From NCBI GenBank assembly GCA_944990035.1, contig CALYLX010000142.1, forward strand, positions 1 through 64,000: a DNA stretch of 64,000 nt, read 5' to 3'. Under the pieces are notes generated by a model. The model saw nothing but the letters and a program-made list of their open reading frames with translations. It did no database searches and was not told where the DNA came from. Both the position numbers and the translations under genes were made by a program. This stretch comes from Clitopilus passeckerianus. Its lineage: Eukaryota; Basidiomycota; Agaricomycetes; Agaricales; Entolomataceae. Positions 46,526-57,782 of the stretch are shown piece after piece; the first letter of the stretch is position 1, and each line of letters opens with the position of its first letter.

Positions 46526-47902
46526 ATGGTGGTCGTCCAGAACTTTTCTAATTCGAGCTTCAGTGTTGGAGGTTCATATACGAATGTTGTCAACCTCAAT
46601 ATAGTGACCCATTCATACCACCAGAAAGGTTCGCTTGGCCCGTTCTCATGTCACGGATTGCTCAAAAGTGGACAGCGATACAGGTGTCTTCCACAAGAAG
46701 AACACTTTCCGAACCAGAAAGTCTTTCAGATCTTTTTAACCGGGTGGAACATCTTCAGCGGGCTGCGAAGAACCTTTCTGGCGAACTGAAGCTTGCCATC
46801 GGTTCACCAATCAGATACGGGGATTTAGCCAGGACTCTGGATGCGATATCAGATGAAGTAGTTCCATACATTCTTCGCTTCTCTATTAGTGATCACCAAC
46901 CTGGCAAACATTGTGAACTGGTGCTGATCGAAGTTGCCTACATGCAGGCGATACTCGATGATTTTGCCGCAAAGTGGCCTACTAGCTCTAATAAAGGCCA
47001 CCATCCTAGACGACAACCCATGAGATTCACTATGACGCTAGATGGCTTTATTCACCTACTCTGGAGCTGTTTCTGGTGGCTCTACTATGCCGGGTACATA
47101 ATTGCAACCGTGCGGAACGCACTTAATGCTTCTCGCGATCGAATTTACGCAGCCCTGTGGGTGTACCCTTATTCGTTGCAGGCTGATTAACACGGCTGAC
47201 TATCTCTTCTTCTTCAAGGTTCAAGCAGGTGGCACTCTCCCTAGACAGCAATTTTCGCTGTCATCATATCGAAATCACTGATTTCTTCGGGGCCCGGTGG
47301 TCTCTTCCTCTAGATTTGTGCCTGAATCGCCAAGTAAGTACAGAAATACCCACTCCTTCGTTTACAATGGTTGAGGAATGATCAATACTAATGTATAGAC
47401 GTGGTTTTCGCTTAGATGTTCGTCAAGATATTACACTTCAAGTTCCAGGCTGGACCTGGGGAGAATGTGGTCATCTCGGGACAGTTCAGCGTACTCCGAC
47501 GAAATGGTCTACGAGTGATCCAGGCGTCAGACTGGGAAAATACTATCAAAGAAGGAGGCGACCTCCAACTCAGCGTCTTGGTAAATCAACAATCCGAGGA
47601 GATACAGTGCCCCCATTGTCAGCAAAGCGATAAGACAATTGGCGACTCTTCCGATGGTTGGGCAATCTGGTGCGTTCACTTCGGTAAAGAAGGCAATTCT
47701 TGCTCAATTTGTTTTGAATTATAGCCTACGGTGTGACAAGTATTTTAACGTAACGGTTGGAGGTGTGGCATGTCGACACAAAGCCTCATGGTATGCTAGG
47801 CTATACCGGTGTAAAGAGTTCCACGGAATGACATTTCTGATAGCTTTGCGCGAGATGTTAATACATCAGAGCATATTGCAACCTTTCGCTATTTCTCAAT
47901 AA
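46526..47902 (+). CDS. Basidiomycete ubiquitin-like protein with zinc ribbon
   Basis: Assembled from several exons. A probable first exon at 46526 (MVVVQNFSNSSFSVGGSYTN) has the loose beta-solenoid-like N-terminus seen in this Agaricomycete family. The helical part lies at 46648-47190 (SESLSDLFNRVEHLQRAA-like, then a hydrophobic stretch HLLWSCFWWLYYAGYI). A ubiquitin-like domain follows at about 47217-47330 (CHHIEITDFFGARWSLPLDL) and continues after an intron at 47416 (MFVKILHFKFQAGPGENVV). A zinc ribbon, CPHCQQSD then WAICLRCDKYFNV, is joined across an intron at about 47671-47724. The end near 47902 is uncertain. Proteins of this type are numerous in Agaricomycetes and their function is unknown. 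Family call from memory. Confidence 0.6.
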
Positions 47903-47904
47903 CA

Positions 47905-48330
47905 ATGGTAATCCATTCTTCTGTCATTCGGGGAGCACAGACTTAGCAAAGTATTTCATCATAGGAAAAATCTACCCCTTCCGAACAACAAGTTAACTCA
48001 CGGGCACCGGATTCAGGTTCAAAATCCATTCTGCTCCGGGCACTAGAGTTTGCTCGTGAAGCGGTTAGTTTGGATTTAGCAGCCGACCAACCGGAAGCAG
48101 CCATTGGCGCTTATGGCCAGAGCGCTGCACTATTAAGCAAGGCGATGGAGGGGGTCGAACTGGAGGATGTCTTGAGACGTGGTTCGCGGAGACCACCCCG
48201 CAGTACGATAGAAGAGCTCCGGAGAATGAAATCAATTCACGACAGCTATGCCTCGAGTAGATTCTTCGGGTTTAGCGTTTTGTCTTATATCCGAATCTTT
48301 ACTTTTACTGATTACCTAGATCATGGCTGA
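47905..48330 (+). CDS. MIT-like helical domain protein (short or partial)
   Basis: An exon from about 47965 (after ATCATAG) reads SEQQVNSRAPDSGSKSI, then ALEFAREAVSLDLAADQPEA, AYGQSAALLSKAME and EELRRMKSIHDSYASS. This matches the three-helix MIT domain found in VPS4-type and many basidiomycete proteins. A first exon of only ATG at 47905-47907 with a GTAATC donor is possible; otherwise the exon belongs to the preceding gene. The end at 48330 (DYLDHG) looks like read-through of an intron, so the gene may continue in a form I cannot follow or be truncated by the repeat block that begins near 48540. Confidence 0.5.
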
Positions 48331-48539
48331 CGCCTAAAAATACGAGCACCTAAGCTTCGCTGCGTATGCCAGATGTGCTAGGTCCAATTCTCGTTCAAAG
48401 ACTAGTAATATCATGTTTAACTGTACAGGTACATGTCGCATCGGTTGGGTAAGGGCCGTCGCAAACACAACTAGAATAAAGTAGCGAGTAAGCCCGGTAT
48501 GTAGTATAGCCCTATCGAAACAGAGGCGTAAGCTTCTAT

Positions 48540-51340
48540 GCTCAGACTCTACGATGCGAGAGAGAAACCTACCAGGCATTCAGAACGCCAAATGGGGAGA
48601 ACGATATCCTTGACCACGAATCCCAGGGAGGAGCTGAGACCGAAATCCAAAGCTCCAGCCTCGTTGCCTTTGTTGTTTCTTCACTGTCCTGATGCAGTAC
48701 CCTCTCATTTTCAACTTCCTCCTCAACGTCATCCCACCCATCATCACTACATCCATCACTCTCCTTCCCAAAGCGTGCCCCACCGCCTTCCCGGATTCGA
48801 ATACACCCGTAGCTGCTCAGACGAGGTCCTTGACTTTGAGGAATAAGATTCCAGAATTTCGCATTTATGGGGCCATTTTGGTGATAACACAGCCACATAG
48901 TGGCACAGAGGAGGAGGTTGGGGACGAGAGTGTTGTAGCGGATGTGCTGAGGGAGAATGGCGTTCTGGAGCAACCTCTCCGGGGAGGGCCTAGGTTCGGG
49001 CCTAAATACCGCAATCCATTGTCGTCGTCGCCGTTGCTAGAGGTTGGTGGATAATTCCAAGAATAGCTTCTCCTCGTCGATGTAGATTTTCGGGTCTCGT
49101 GGCCAGCGCTGGGACTGGACGTGAATTGGGGTGGCGAAATGGCTATTGTTGAAGGTTTAACGGGAGTTGGGAGTTTAGGAGAGGAATAGTGGGGGAAACG
49201 CTGGTATGTTCATCGACTCCCAATCCCAGCCCATCCTGATGCCCTGCAGCATCTTCATATTGACCTCTTCCTCGACCTCCTCCCGTCCCCTTCCACCTCC
49301 TGCACCACCTGCCTCCCGGAGTCCGAGCACATGTGAAGCCACTCAGAGGTCAGGGGAGGTCCTTGAAGCCGAAGAACAAGAATTCCGAATTTTGAATTTT
49401 GTGTGCCTTCGTTAAGAACACAGCCACAGACCGGCATGAAAGACGAAGGTGGGGTGTCGCAGCTCTTTAAAGGGAAAGAACGGTATCCTCGACCAAAAGC
49501 TGGAAGGAGCTGAGCTCGGAGTCCCAGTCCCTCTTGTGTCGTTGGCAGTGGGCCCATCATGAATGGTACCGGCTCGGAACGCGTATGGGATAGAATAGAG
49601 TCGAAAATGGGAGGTTGGTGCATGTAGGCCGGGACCCTCACCGTTCCGGAGAGAGAAATCATCTCGAGATCCGTGGGTTGTAGGTGTGATACTTGAGGCA
49701 TGGGGACTAGTAGTTCATCGGCTCCAATAGGACTCCTCATCACCAGTGTCCTACCCTACCCCAGTGCTCGCGCCAACCCCCACATTTCTATCCACCACTA
49801 CCGCCCACATGTGTCTGACGGCGACGAGCTAGGCCCTGGTACACCCACATTGGAATGTACATTTGCAACCCGTCGACACAGGCCGCGGCGACAAGCCTCC
49901 CGGTGCGAGGGTCTCGTACATGGGAGATGGGATAACCACGAATGCGAGCATAAGGCGCAGAGTGGGGAAGGTTGAGACTTGTTTGGCATTAGCTTGCCGA
50001 CGTTGACTATTGACAAAAGGATGTTCTTCGCCTTCCTGAGAAGAGGGGGAAGGGGAGGGATAGCGCGGATAGGTGGTAGTCGTTCCTTGATTCGGTCGTG
50101 GCCGGCAGCAGGGTCCTCTGATATGGCACCACAGAACTCTCCTCTCCAGGTCGAATTCTTCTTAATCCTTGTCGGTGCCTCTGCACCAAAACATCCCCAG
50201 CCCTTGCTTTCGCCCCATTTCTCCATGTCTCAGTGTCCCACAACGCCTTTAACCAGCCTGCTCTTCGAGACATGAAGCAAGAGTGGTAGCGTCAACACCA
50301 CCTGTGGTTGCCGTCGGTTGTCGTCGGTCGAGCTAGGCGGGGACAAGAGGGCTCCCGAAGGCAAGGTCTTGATTCGGTCCGCGTCTGGCGGTATGAAGCT
50401 GCGGTGGCGGTCGAGCTTGCTATGGCATTCCGTTCCGAAAACACAAGGTAGGTCGAGGAGAAAGCTCGAGGTCGTGCCAATGTCAGCGCCCATGTTGAAG
50501 GAGTTGATGAGAATGTGGGTGTGGTCGTAGGGAATAAGGGAGATGCAGTGGTGGTGGGACCTCGACGCTCCAGGTCGGATTCCTCCCAGTCCTCGACAGC
50601 ACCTCAACAGCTCAGAACCAAAATCTCCCCGACCTTCCCTTCCTCCTCGATTCCCAAAACCCCATGCCTTGGTCTCCCAACGACGTATGGTGTACGGCCG
50701 TTCCACTCTGGAGTGTCGCACGAAGGTCCACCATGAGCATTTTCTGGTGCTGGATGGGGAGAATACGACCCCCAGGCAAGTTCTTGGTTTGGACTACGTC
50801 TAAGGGAGGTGTTGATTCCAATGTAAATAGACATCATTCATAGCAATGGTATTTCCTAAGACCAGGAGCCAACAACGTCAAGGAGCTGAGGGAAAGAAGA
50901 TGTCGACGTTCAAGAAGATTGATAGGGACGGCTCGAGAAGAGGCCAAGCGGGTAGTGTAGCCGGATGTCAGTAGTCCGACTACCCGACAATGTTCGGCGT
51001 CCGGTCCCTGTGGCAGAAGACGTCAACCAGATTATTCATGCGGGAGGTTGACATCGAAATATCTCGCGCCGATGGAGAGTTTCAAAAGGGGCAGAGTGTT
51101 TACCACTGCTTGCCAGAAATACTGCTTCTCTAAACCACGTGATCGAAACGCGTCGCGTTCACAACCATTGTGGCAAGCGTCTGGCAGCGGTAGCTTTATA
51201 AGCAGTGCTGAGAGGCTGCTTTTCCAATCAAAAAGTTTGACGGTGACCTTTGATATGGTTTCCGGGACACCCAAAGCCAAATTAATTGGGGAATAAAGTC
51301 GCTTTTTACTGGACCTATGTAGTTGATTTGGATTCAAGAC
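48540..51340. repeat. Degenerate repeat block R1-R3, copy 1
   Basis: Filled with diverged copies of two phrases: TGCTCAGACGAGGTCCT followed by GAGGA.CAAGATT..GAATTTC (48817, 49345) and CTCGACCAAGAACC..GGAGGAGCTAAGCTC (48605, 49487). It ends with the conserved motif CCACGTGATCGAAACGCG at 51135-51158. No intact gene; many overlapping frames are by-products of biased composition. Confidence 0.65.
51135..51158. repeat. R3 core motif, copy 1
   Basis: Best-conserved stretch of the repeat block, starting CCACGTGATCGAAACG, preceded by CACTGCTTGCC about 35 bases upstream, as in copy 3. It contains a palindromic CACGTG. Confidence 0.75.
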
Positions 51341-51839
51341 CCTCTAAGATCGTGTGTTCGCCATGCCACCGATGACACCCTATTTTATCTGGATGGTCTC
51401 CTTAATGGATGATAGGATCCGGGTGACTGGAAAGACTGTAGCTATACTCGGTACAGTGTGAATGCTTCCGAATTCTGAAAACGATCTCCTTTCACGTTTG
51501 ATCGTGTTGCCTTCTTAATTTATCTATGCCTAAATGACCATCGGAATCTATTCACACCAACAAGACACATTAAATCCGTCCTAGGTCATTTTGGCGAATG
51601 TATCGTACTTTCCGGCTAATTTCGGCTCTTACACACCCTTTTAATTATCAGTAAACCACGTTGTCTCGACAATTCATCCTTTCAAGCAGGCACGAGGTCG
51701 GGCAAGTGGCAATACCGAAATACTTAATGTTTACCAAACGACACTACATAAACCTCTCCCCTTCCTCCACTCGAAGATTATCAGTCGTTGCAGCCTCGCA
51801 GCCCCATCAACACTACAGTATCGCGCCAACAAGGAAAAC
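51341..51839. other. Promoter side of the ATP-grasp gene
   Basis: AT-rich spacer; no clear TATA box or other element. Confidence 0.45.
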
Positions 51840-53141
51840 ATGGCAAAAGACGACATCCCAAATCTCATCACCTCGCGACCTCTCAAACTCGCATTCACCT
51901 ACGACAGCTACTCTCGAGGTCTAAAAGAAGGTTTCACCCTCGACCAACTCGAAGCCCTCGAATTCGCCGAAGACCGAACCGTCGAAGCCATCTCACTCGC
52001 TCTAAAGAAATTCGGCACTGTCGAGATGATCGATGGTGTAAAGGCCCTCAGCCACCGCCTCAGCTCTTCGCCTCTCAAGCCAGATTGGGACCTCGTTTTC
52101 AATTATTGTGAGGGTTGTAGAACTGGTGCGGCGATTGCAGGAAGGGAGTCACAGGCGCCAGCTTTGTTGGAGGCTTGGGGGATTCCTTATACGTTTTCAG
52201 ATTCAGCGACGATGGCGTGGTGTATGGATAAATCCAAAGCCAAGGTGAGGGGGGGGAATCCACCGGTCCGCTTTGTGTTGCACTGATGAATCCAACCAGA
52301 TGATTTGTGAACACTTCGGAGTCCCCACCTCTCCATTCGCTGTCATTCCAGCACGAAACACCTGGCCGACTGAAGGAATCGACTCGCTCGCCTGCCTCGA
52401 AAGATCGCCTCACGCTGAAGACCTTCAACGATACCCCCTCTTCATCAAACCGTCGCTAACGGGGTCAGGAAACGGCGTCAGCCAGTCGAACAAAGCCTCA
52501 ACTCCAGACCAACTCATTCAAATAATCGACACACTCTCCCAACAACACCCATCCAGCTCCCTACTCGTCGAGCACTTTCTGCCCGGAAGAGAGTTCACCG
52601 TCGGTATCATGGGAACGGGGGTAGACGCCCGAGTCATCGGCGTGCGGGAGTTTATCTTCGTGAAGGAGGGAGGTCCACCGCCGTATGCGCCGTTCGTTGT
52701 TGACGAGAATGATCTATACCTAAGTCAGGAGGTGTATGGCCATTTGAACAAGGCTGGCTGGGACGCAAAACGTCCGAATCCGTGGCCGAGAAGGGTGGAG
52801 TTGGGTGACCCGGTTGGGCGGTATGTAGCCAAGGTCGCGTTGGATGCGTGGAAGGCACTGGGGTGCCGGGATGCGGGGAGAGTTGATCTGAGGATGGACA
52901 GTAAAGATCCGGCGAAAGCCGTTCCGAATTTTATTGAGGTATGTTGTTATGTTGGTTTTCGTGACGAGGAGCGGGTAGGACTATGGCTGATTACGATTCG
53001 CGAACTTAGGTTAATGCTATTGCTGGGTTGACACCTGGTTGGTCGGATCTTGTGCAGCTGGCAGAGGATAATGGGATGGAATACGATCAGCTTATTGCTG
53101 AGATTGTTGGGCAGGCGATGAAGCGGCTTTTACGTCGTTAA
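51840..53141 (+). CDS. D-alanine-D-alanine-ligase-like ATP-grasp enzyme
   Basis: Three exons (51840-52244, 52300-52938, 53010-53141) give 391 residues, both introns phase 0. The fold is that of bacterial Ddl: an N-terminal domain ending DLVFNYCEGCRTGAAIAGRE and QAPALLEAWGIPYTFSDSAT, then ATP-grasp motifs YPLFIKPSLTGSGNGVS (nucleotide-binding Lys and Gly-rich loop), LLVEHFLPGREFTVGIMGTG, DAGRVDLRMD and the metal-binding IEVNAIAGLTPGW. No signal peptide. Fungi have no peptidoglycan, so a different substrate is likely: ligation of some amino acid or small acid, or synthesis of a dipeptide-type metabolite. Family members occur sporadically in fungi and may derive from bacteria. All catalytic motifs are present, so it is probably active. 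Confidence 0.87.
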
Positions 53142-54407
53142 GTCTTGAGGTCTCCCTGTTGAGGATAAGTAGGTTGGAACGCCAAAGCGTCATTTCATCA
53201 TATACCTTCCTCTCATCCCTCCCTCGCCTTGTGTATCCCGACCGACTCGAATGAAATGCTGATATGTTTGCTGTCATCTAATAAAAGACTCCCTCAAATT
53301 CAAAAAGTATTCAAATTGAGGAAAGGCAGCTGAGTTATTCGACTTACAATCGCAAATAGTATAGTATTCAACATGTTATTTGCGCGATCCATTGGCCAAG
53401 GATGCTCATAACCTTGATCCATGTCAGGTATTAACGTCAATTCCCCAAATTTGACTCGAAGCTCGCTGTCGAGCTTTTCACTTGCACTGATATGAGATGC
53501 ATAAAATATCCCACAGAGCCAGGAACTAGTCTCCAGGAGAGAGTTGGGCCATATTTTGCCTCAGCTGCTCGTCCCTATGGTGGAAGCGTCTTGTAGCGAT
53601 TCGGTGAGGATGAAGTCTGTATCAATCGGAAATTTAGCTAGCTTCATCAACGAGGGTAGTTTGACGGCACACGCCGGACAACAAATAAAGGTCTCAGAGG
53701 GGTCGATGGATCAAATGTTATGTTATGTCCCAAGGTCCGTTTGGCTGTTCTGGTCATTCCTCAAGCCTCGGCCACAATTCCCAGAGGTGAAGTGTTCACC
53801 TCTTTAGTTCAACGTGTATGGCCGTATCTCTCCAACGTGAACTACGTTGATTCACAATCATCGACGAAACCTTCAGTACAGAAAGATTGGCAGTCTGGTG
53901 TGTTTCCTTTAGCGCCACCGAATTTCAGCTGTCGTGACGATTTTTTGTTCGATTTATAAGAACCAAATTCTTTGCTTTGCCCTAGGTTCTGCGAATCCTC
54001 TGTTTTGAGGACGCTTGAAGCTTGGGCTTGGGAACTTTTAGCCTTTTCAGGAATCCTAATACGAGCCTAATAATCCCTTGCAGTAGATCGCAGTCCGCAG
54101 GCCCGCAGCCCTAGGCCCCTAGTGGCCTGAGTCGGTCCGTTGTTCCTTTCGTTCCATTCTCCTTACCTGGCCACAGGTGTACTCATTTCAGGGTGCCTTT
54201 CCAGGGTAATATCTCTCTGCAAGCTCACGCTATAAAGACGAGGGGCATTGCAGCCATCAGAACCATAACTCTAGCTCTTCCGCAATCCCACATAAACTCC
54301 AGATAATTCAACTTCTCATTTCTTTCAAGTGAGTTTACGACCATATGATCAGCCCTCTTCTTCAGCCTAGAACATCGAAAATAACAAGTCATCTACATCC
54401 AGAAGCC
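53142..54407. other. Intergenic, with duplicated promoter
   Basis: From about 54124 the sequence (GGCCTGAGTCGGTCC onward) is homologous to 62264-62480 and contains a TATA box at 54231. A 5' untranslated intron (donor GTGAGT at about 54330) is likely. Frames at 53544-53959 have no support. Confidence 0.5.
54231..54238 (+). promoter_or_regulatory. TATA box
   Basis: TATAAAGA, conserved as TATAAAAA at 62360-62367 in the paralogous locus. Confidence 0.6.
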
Positions 54408-54842
54408 ATGTCGCGGTCCTCAGAAGCAACTGCAATCACCAAGGTCGCCGGCGAAGAAGAGGGCTACACCCTCCCTACAGCCGTGATCAGAGCCAAAGCG
54501 ACGTTGTATTCCACCCGAACCGCATCTTCCACCCACCTATCTAGACCCTCCAACCCCGCATTCCGACACGGGACTCAGCTCGCCCGAGTCTACAGCCAGA
54601 CAGACTATCTCACAGCCGAAGCCGCCGCTCGCGCAGGCAGCTACATGGGACTCGACGCCTCTGCCCACGTGCTCGTAGTAGAGGATGAGAAGATGAGAGT
54701 GAAGGTCGGTGTGGGTGTATCTACTGGCGGTGGGGTCCAGAACGAGAGTATCAAGGTGAAGCTGGGGGGTTGTGGGGTGAGTGTGGGGAAGGAGGTTGGG
54801 TTGATGGTTTTTGATAATGAGGTTACTTTTAAGCTCTGGTGA
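54408..54842 (+). CDS. Hypothetical small fungal protein (intact paralogue)
   Basis: 144 residues from ATG 54408 (MSRSSEATAITKVAGEEEGY). An in-frame ATG 21 codons upstream falls in a likely 5' untranslated intron, so I prefer 54408. The middle reads TQLARVYSQTDYLTAEAAAR, AGSYMGLDASAHVLVVEDE, and the end KVGVGVSTGGGVQN, KLGGCGVSVGKEVGL, FDNEVTFKLW. The Gly-rich alternating pattern suggests small beta-strands. Similar proteins occur in fungi, but I know no function. A broken paralogue with the same promoter lies at 62525-62950. No signal peptide. Confidence 0.7.
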   Translation: MSRSSEATAITKVAGEEEGYTLPTAVIRAKATLYSTRTASSTHLSRPSNPAFRHGTQLARVYSQTDYLTAEAAARAGSYMGLDASAHVLVVEDEKMRVKVGVGVSTGGGVQNESIKVKLGGCGVSVGKEVGLMVFDNEVTFKLW

Positions 54843-55269
54843 AGGGGTGTCGCTGGTGCATCGTTTAGATTATTGGGTTTGCCTTTTTTGTATATGTATG
54901 TACTGCGATTTCAATTTTATCTATGTTGGTTTTGTTCGGTTCTTCTTCCGATTCTCCTTCCCAGAAAAGTTAATGCGCCGTGCCATGAGCATATTTCATA
55001 TCGTACTAGTCCTTTGAGAACAAGAGACGTGCCAAAACCGTGGACTAGCCCGATGAGAGTCTACAAGCAACCGTGATCGTTCTCCTAGAATCAAAAATCA
55101 AAGCAAACTTGCAAATTCCATGATAACCAACCGTACTTTTTCACCCTCTCAGGACTTTACGATGTCTAACTCCCAATGCATTACAATAACACAAAAATAC
55201 AACAACTCTGGGGGTATAGCGATATGATTACACGCTAGTACCCCCAGTCCTAGTTTACGAGACAGTTCT
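54843..55269. other. 3' flank, nothing seen
   Basis: AT-rich 3' region of the preceding gene. Confidence 0.5.
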
Positions 55270-57780
55270 AGAGAAGAATGCTGGAGGACGCGCCGCCGGC
55301 GATATGTCCACAGACTCCCAACGATCATATATCATATCTCACCCTAACATCTCGTAATCGTCTGTCCTCTCAACACCATCCCATCCACCCTTGCCACATC
55401 CACCACCTGCATTCCGACAACATAAATGAAACCTGTAGCTGCTCAGCGGAGGTGCTTGATGCCAAGGAGCGGATTTCCGGATTACCGGACAACGGCGAGG
55501 ATACGGATGTTGCAGACGTAAGGGCAAGAATGGTGCTCTCAACCAAGAACCCAGAGGTGGAGCCAAGCTCGAACTCTCGACCTTCAGCCTCGTTGTCGTT
55601 GCATCCCCTCCAAGGTACTGGCTCGGAGTATATATGGGGTAGGGATGGAGTAGAAGTTGGACAGGTTGGTGAAGGTAAAGCGATTGCCGAAGGTGGCCAG
55701 GACCTCGTTGTTCTCGTCCCGGGGAGAAAGGATCTAGATATCGGAATCCGCAGAGCTAGGCAGCTGGGACGCCTGAGGCCCAGGGTTCGTCCACAAGCAA
55801 TTCCTCTTCGTCGAATCGTCAGGATGTGTCTTCGTCATCGCCAGCGTCCTATCCCGAGCATTCCCTCCCAGCTCCGCTCTCAGCAGCATTGGGTGCCATA
55901 CCAAGCTCCTCGTTCGTTCATTCCTCCCCCCATCACCGCACCGCCATTGCGATTCCCATTAGTTCAATATGAACGAGCCACCCTGATATCTCTGCTGGTA
56001 TACGACGTATACGACTGTGGGCAGGGTATGTTGTAGACAGAAAGTACGATGGTGGAAATGCGGGAGAGGTTCCGTTGGCGGCATTCTCGATGACATTGAC
56101 GCGATGATGTTCTTCCTAAGAAGACGGTGGATAGGTGGTTGTTGCAATACGGCATAGCATAACCAAGGTGCTGATGGGGTGCAGTAGGTCCTCCCCGTAA
56201 AATACCCCTTTGCTCTAGGTCGGATTTGTTCCATTCTCGATGGCACCCTCAGCAATATCAGCACCAAACCCCTCCCCAGCCACCTCTTAGGGCCTGGATG
56301 CACCCATAGTTGCTCAGACGAGGTCCTTGACACCGAGGAGCAAGATGTAGGAATCCCGAATTTTGAGGCGTGTTCACGACAGCACAGCCACGCAATGACA
56401 TAGAAGACGAGAATAGGGAGAATGTATTCTCGACCGAACGTAGAGAGGAGCTAAGCTCGAACTCCCATTCCTCCGTCTCGCTGCCCACTGGGGTTATCTT
56501 CGCCGTTGGGGTCAGGGTTGGTGACGACCCATGAACGAGATTGAATATGGATGGGGTGAGGACGATGCCGATATGCCCATCGACTCCAAATAGCCCTATC
56601 TCATCGTCGGCCGCCTCAACCTCAACATTCCATCCACCCTCACCACATCTACCACCTGGCCTCCCTGCAACCTGGTCAGCGAGCTCTCATAGCCTGAACA
56701 CATCCGTAGCTGCTCAGACGGAGTCCTCGCTCCTCGACTTCAAGAATCCCAAAAAAATTCCCGAGTTTCGAATCGGGTTGACGAGGCCACAGCCACTTGC
56801 TGGCGTGAAGGACGGGAATGTACTGTATTCTCGACCAAGGAATCCAAGGAGGGAGGGTGAGATAGGGAGAGTAATCGTATGGGGTTGGTGGATAGTGGAT
56901 GGCCCGTTGCCAAAGGTGGTATGGACCTCGTCGATCGGTGTTCGAGAGAGAAAGGAAATTGCGAAATTGTCGTCGCCATCCGTCGGCCTGTGTGTGTGCT
57001 GCATGACGGCCAGCAGCCCTGGGAGGGGAATAGACGGCGGCAGTTGCTCCAATGGGACGTTCGCGTTAGGAGTTGGGGTAGTGAGGTATAGAAAGTCCTC
57101 GAAACGTCAGATGGTTCCCAATCTTCGACAACGCCCTCGCCAGCCTCGATACTTCGGTACCAAACTTCCCCAATTTCCCTAACCTTTCCTCTCCGTTTCT
57201 CCACGCCTAGGTCTCCCAACAACAACGTGTCGTGTACTTTGCGTTCTGCTCTTGTTGGGAACTAGAACTGACCGAGTACATCGTTCTGTATTGGTTTGGT
57301 CTAGCTGGTTGGTAAGATTTAAGGTGACGCTAGCGTGGGTGCTCGGCGAGGGCCGACGACAGGGAGGAGCAAGCTCAAGCCAGTGTTGGTGTCAAAGGTG
57401 TTGACAAAGGCATGGATGTATGAAATATCCACCTTCTTCAGGCGTTCCGAATGGGAGTCAGACGCCTCAAGGGGCGCATTTGTTCTCGCAGCATGGGTAT
57501 GGTAAGGAATTTCACCGTCAAGTCAACGAACTGCCACCCGTTGGCGAGCGAGCACACCGAATGTGGAAGACAAAGTAAAACAAAGGCAAGCAGGTACGAC
57601 AGATACATTCGAGGTTCGGCTGTGCTGATGAGGCCAATGCGCTCAGCTCGTTATCGTGGACCATGTTGGACAGGAGAATATGACACTATTTGTCAAAAAT
57701 ACTGCTTCTCCAAACCACGTGATCAAACGCGTCGCGTCAATAATCCTGTTTGGATGACAAGTTCTTGGATATTCAAATTA
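55270..57780. repeat. Degenerate repeat block R1-R3, copy 2
   Basis: Same phrases as copy 1: the TGCTCAG..GGTCCTTGA type at about 55440, 56315 and 56713, and the CTCGACCAAG type at 55536, 56430 and 56841. It ends with the R3 core at 57715-57737. The three long plus-strand frames (55278-56036, 56541-57182 and shorter ones) have no conserved content across copies and are not counted as genes. Confidence 0.65.
57715..57737. repeat. R3 core motif, copy 2
   Basis: CCACGTGATCAAACGCG.., one base shorter than the other two copies. Confidence 0.75.
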
Positions 57781-57782
57781 CG

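Noticed and set aside
55278..57225. Long frames in the R1-R3 block (252, 213 and 161 codons) as genes
   Set aside because: The equivalent positions of the other two blocks carry no conserved protein; the frames result from composition.
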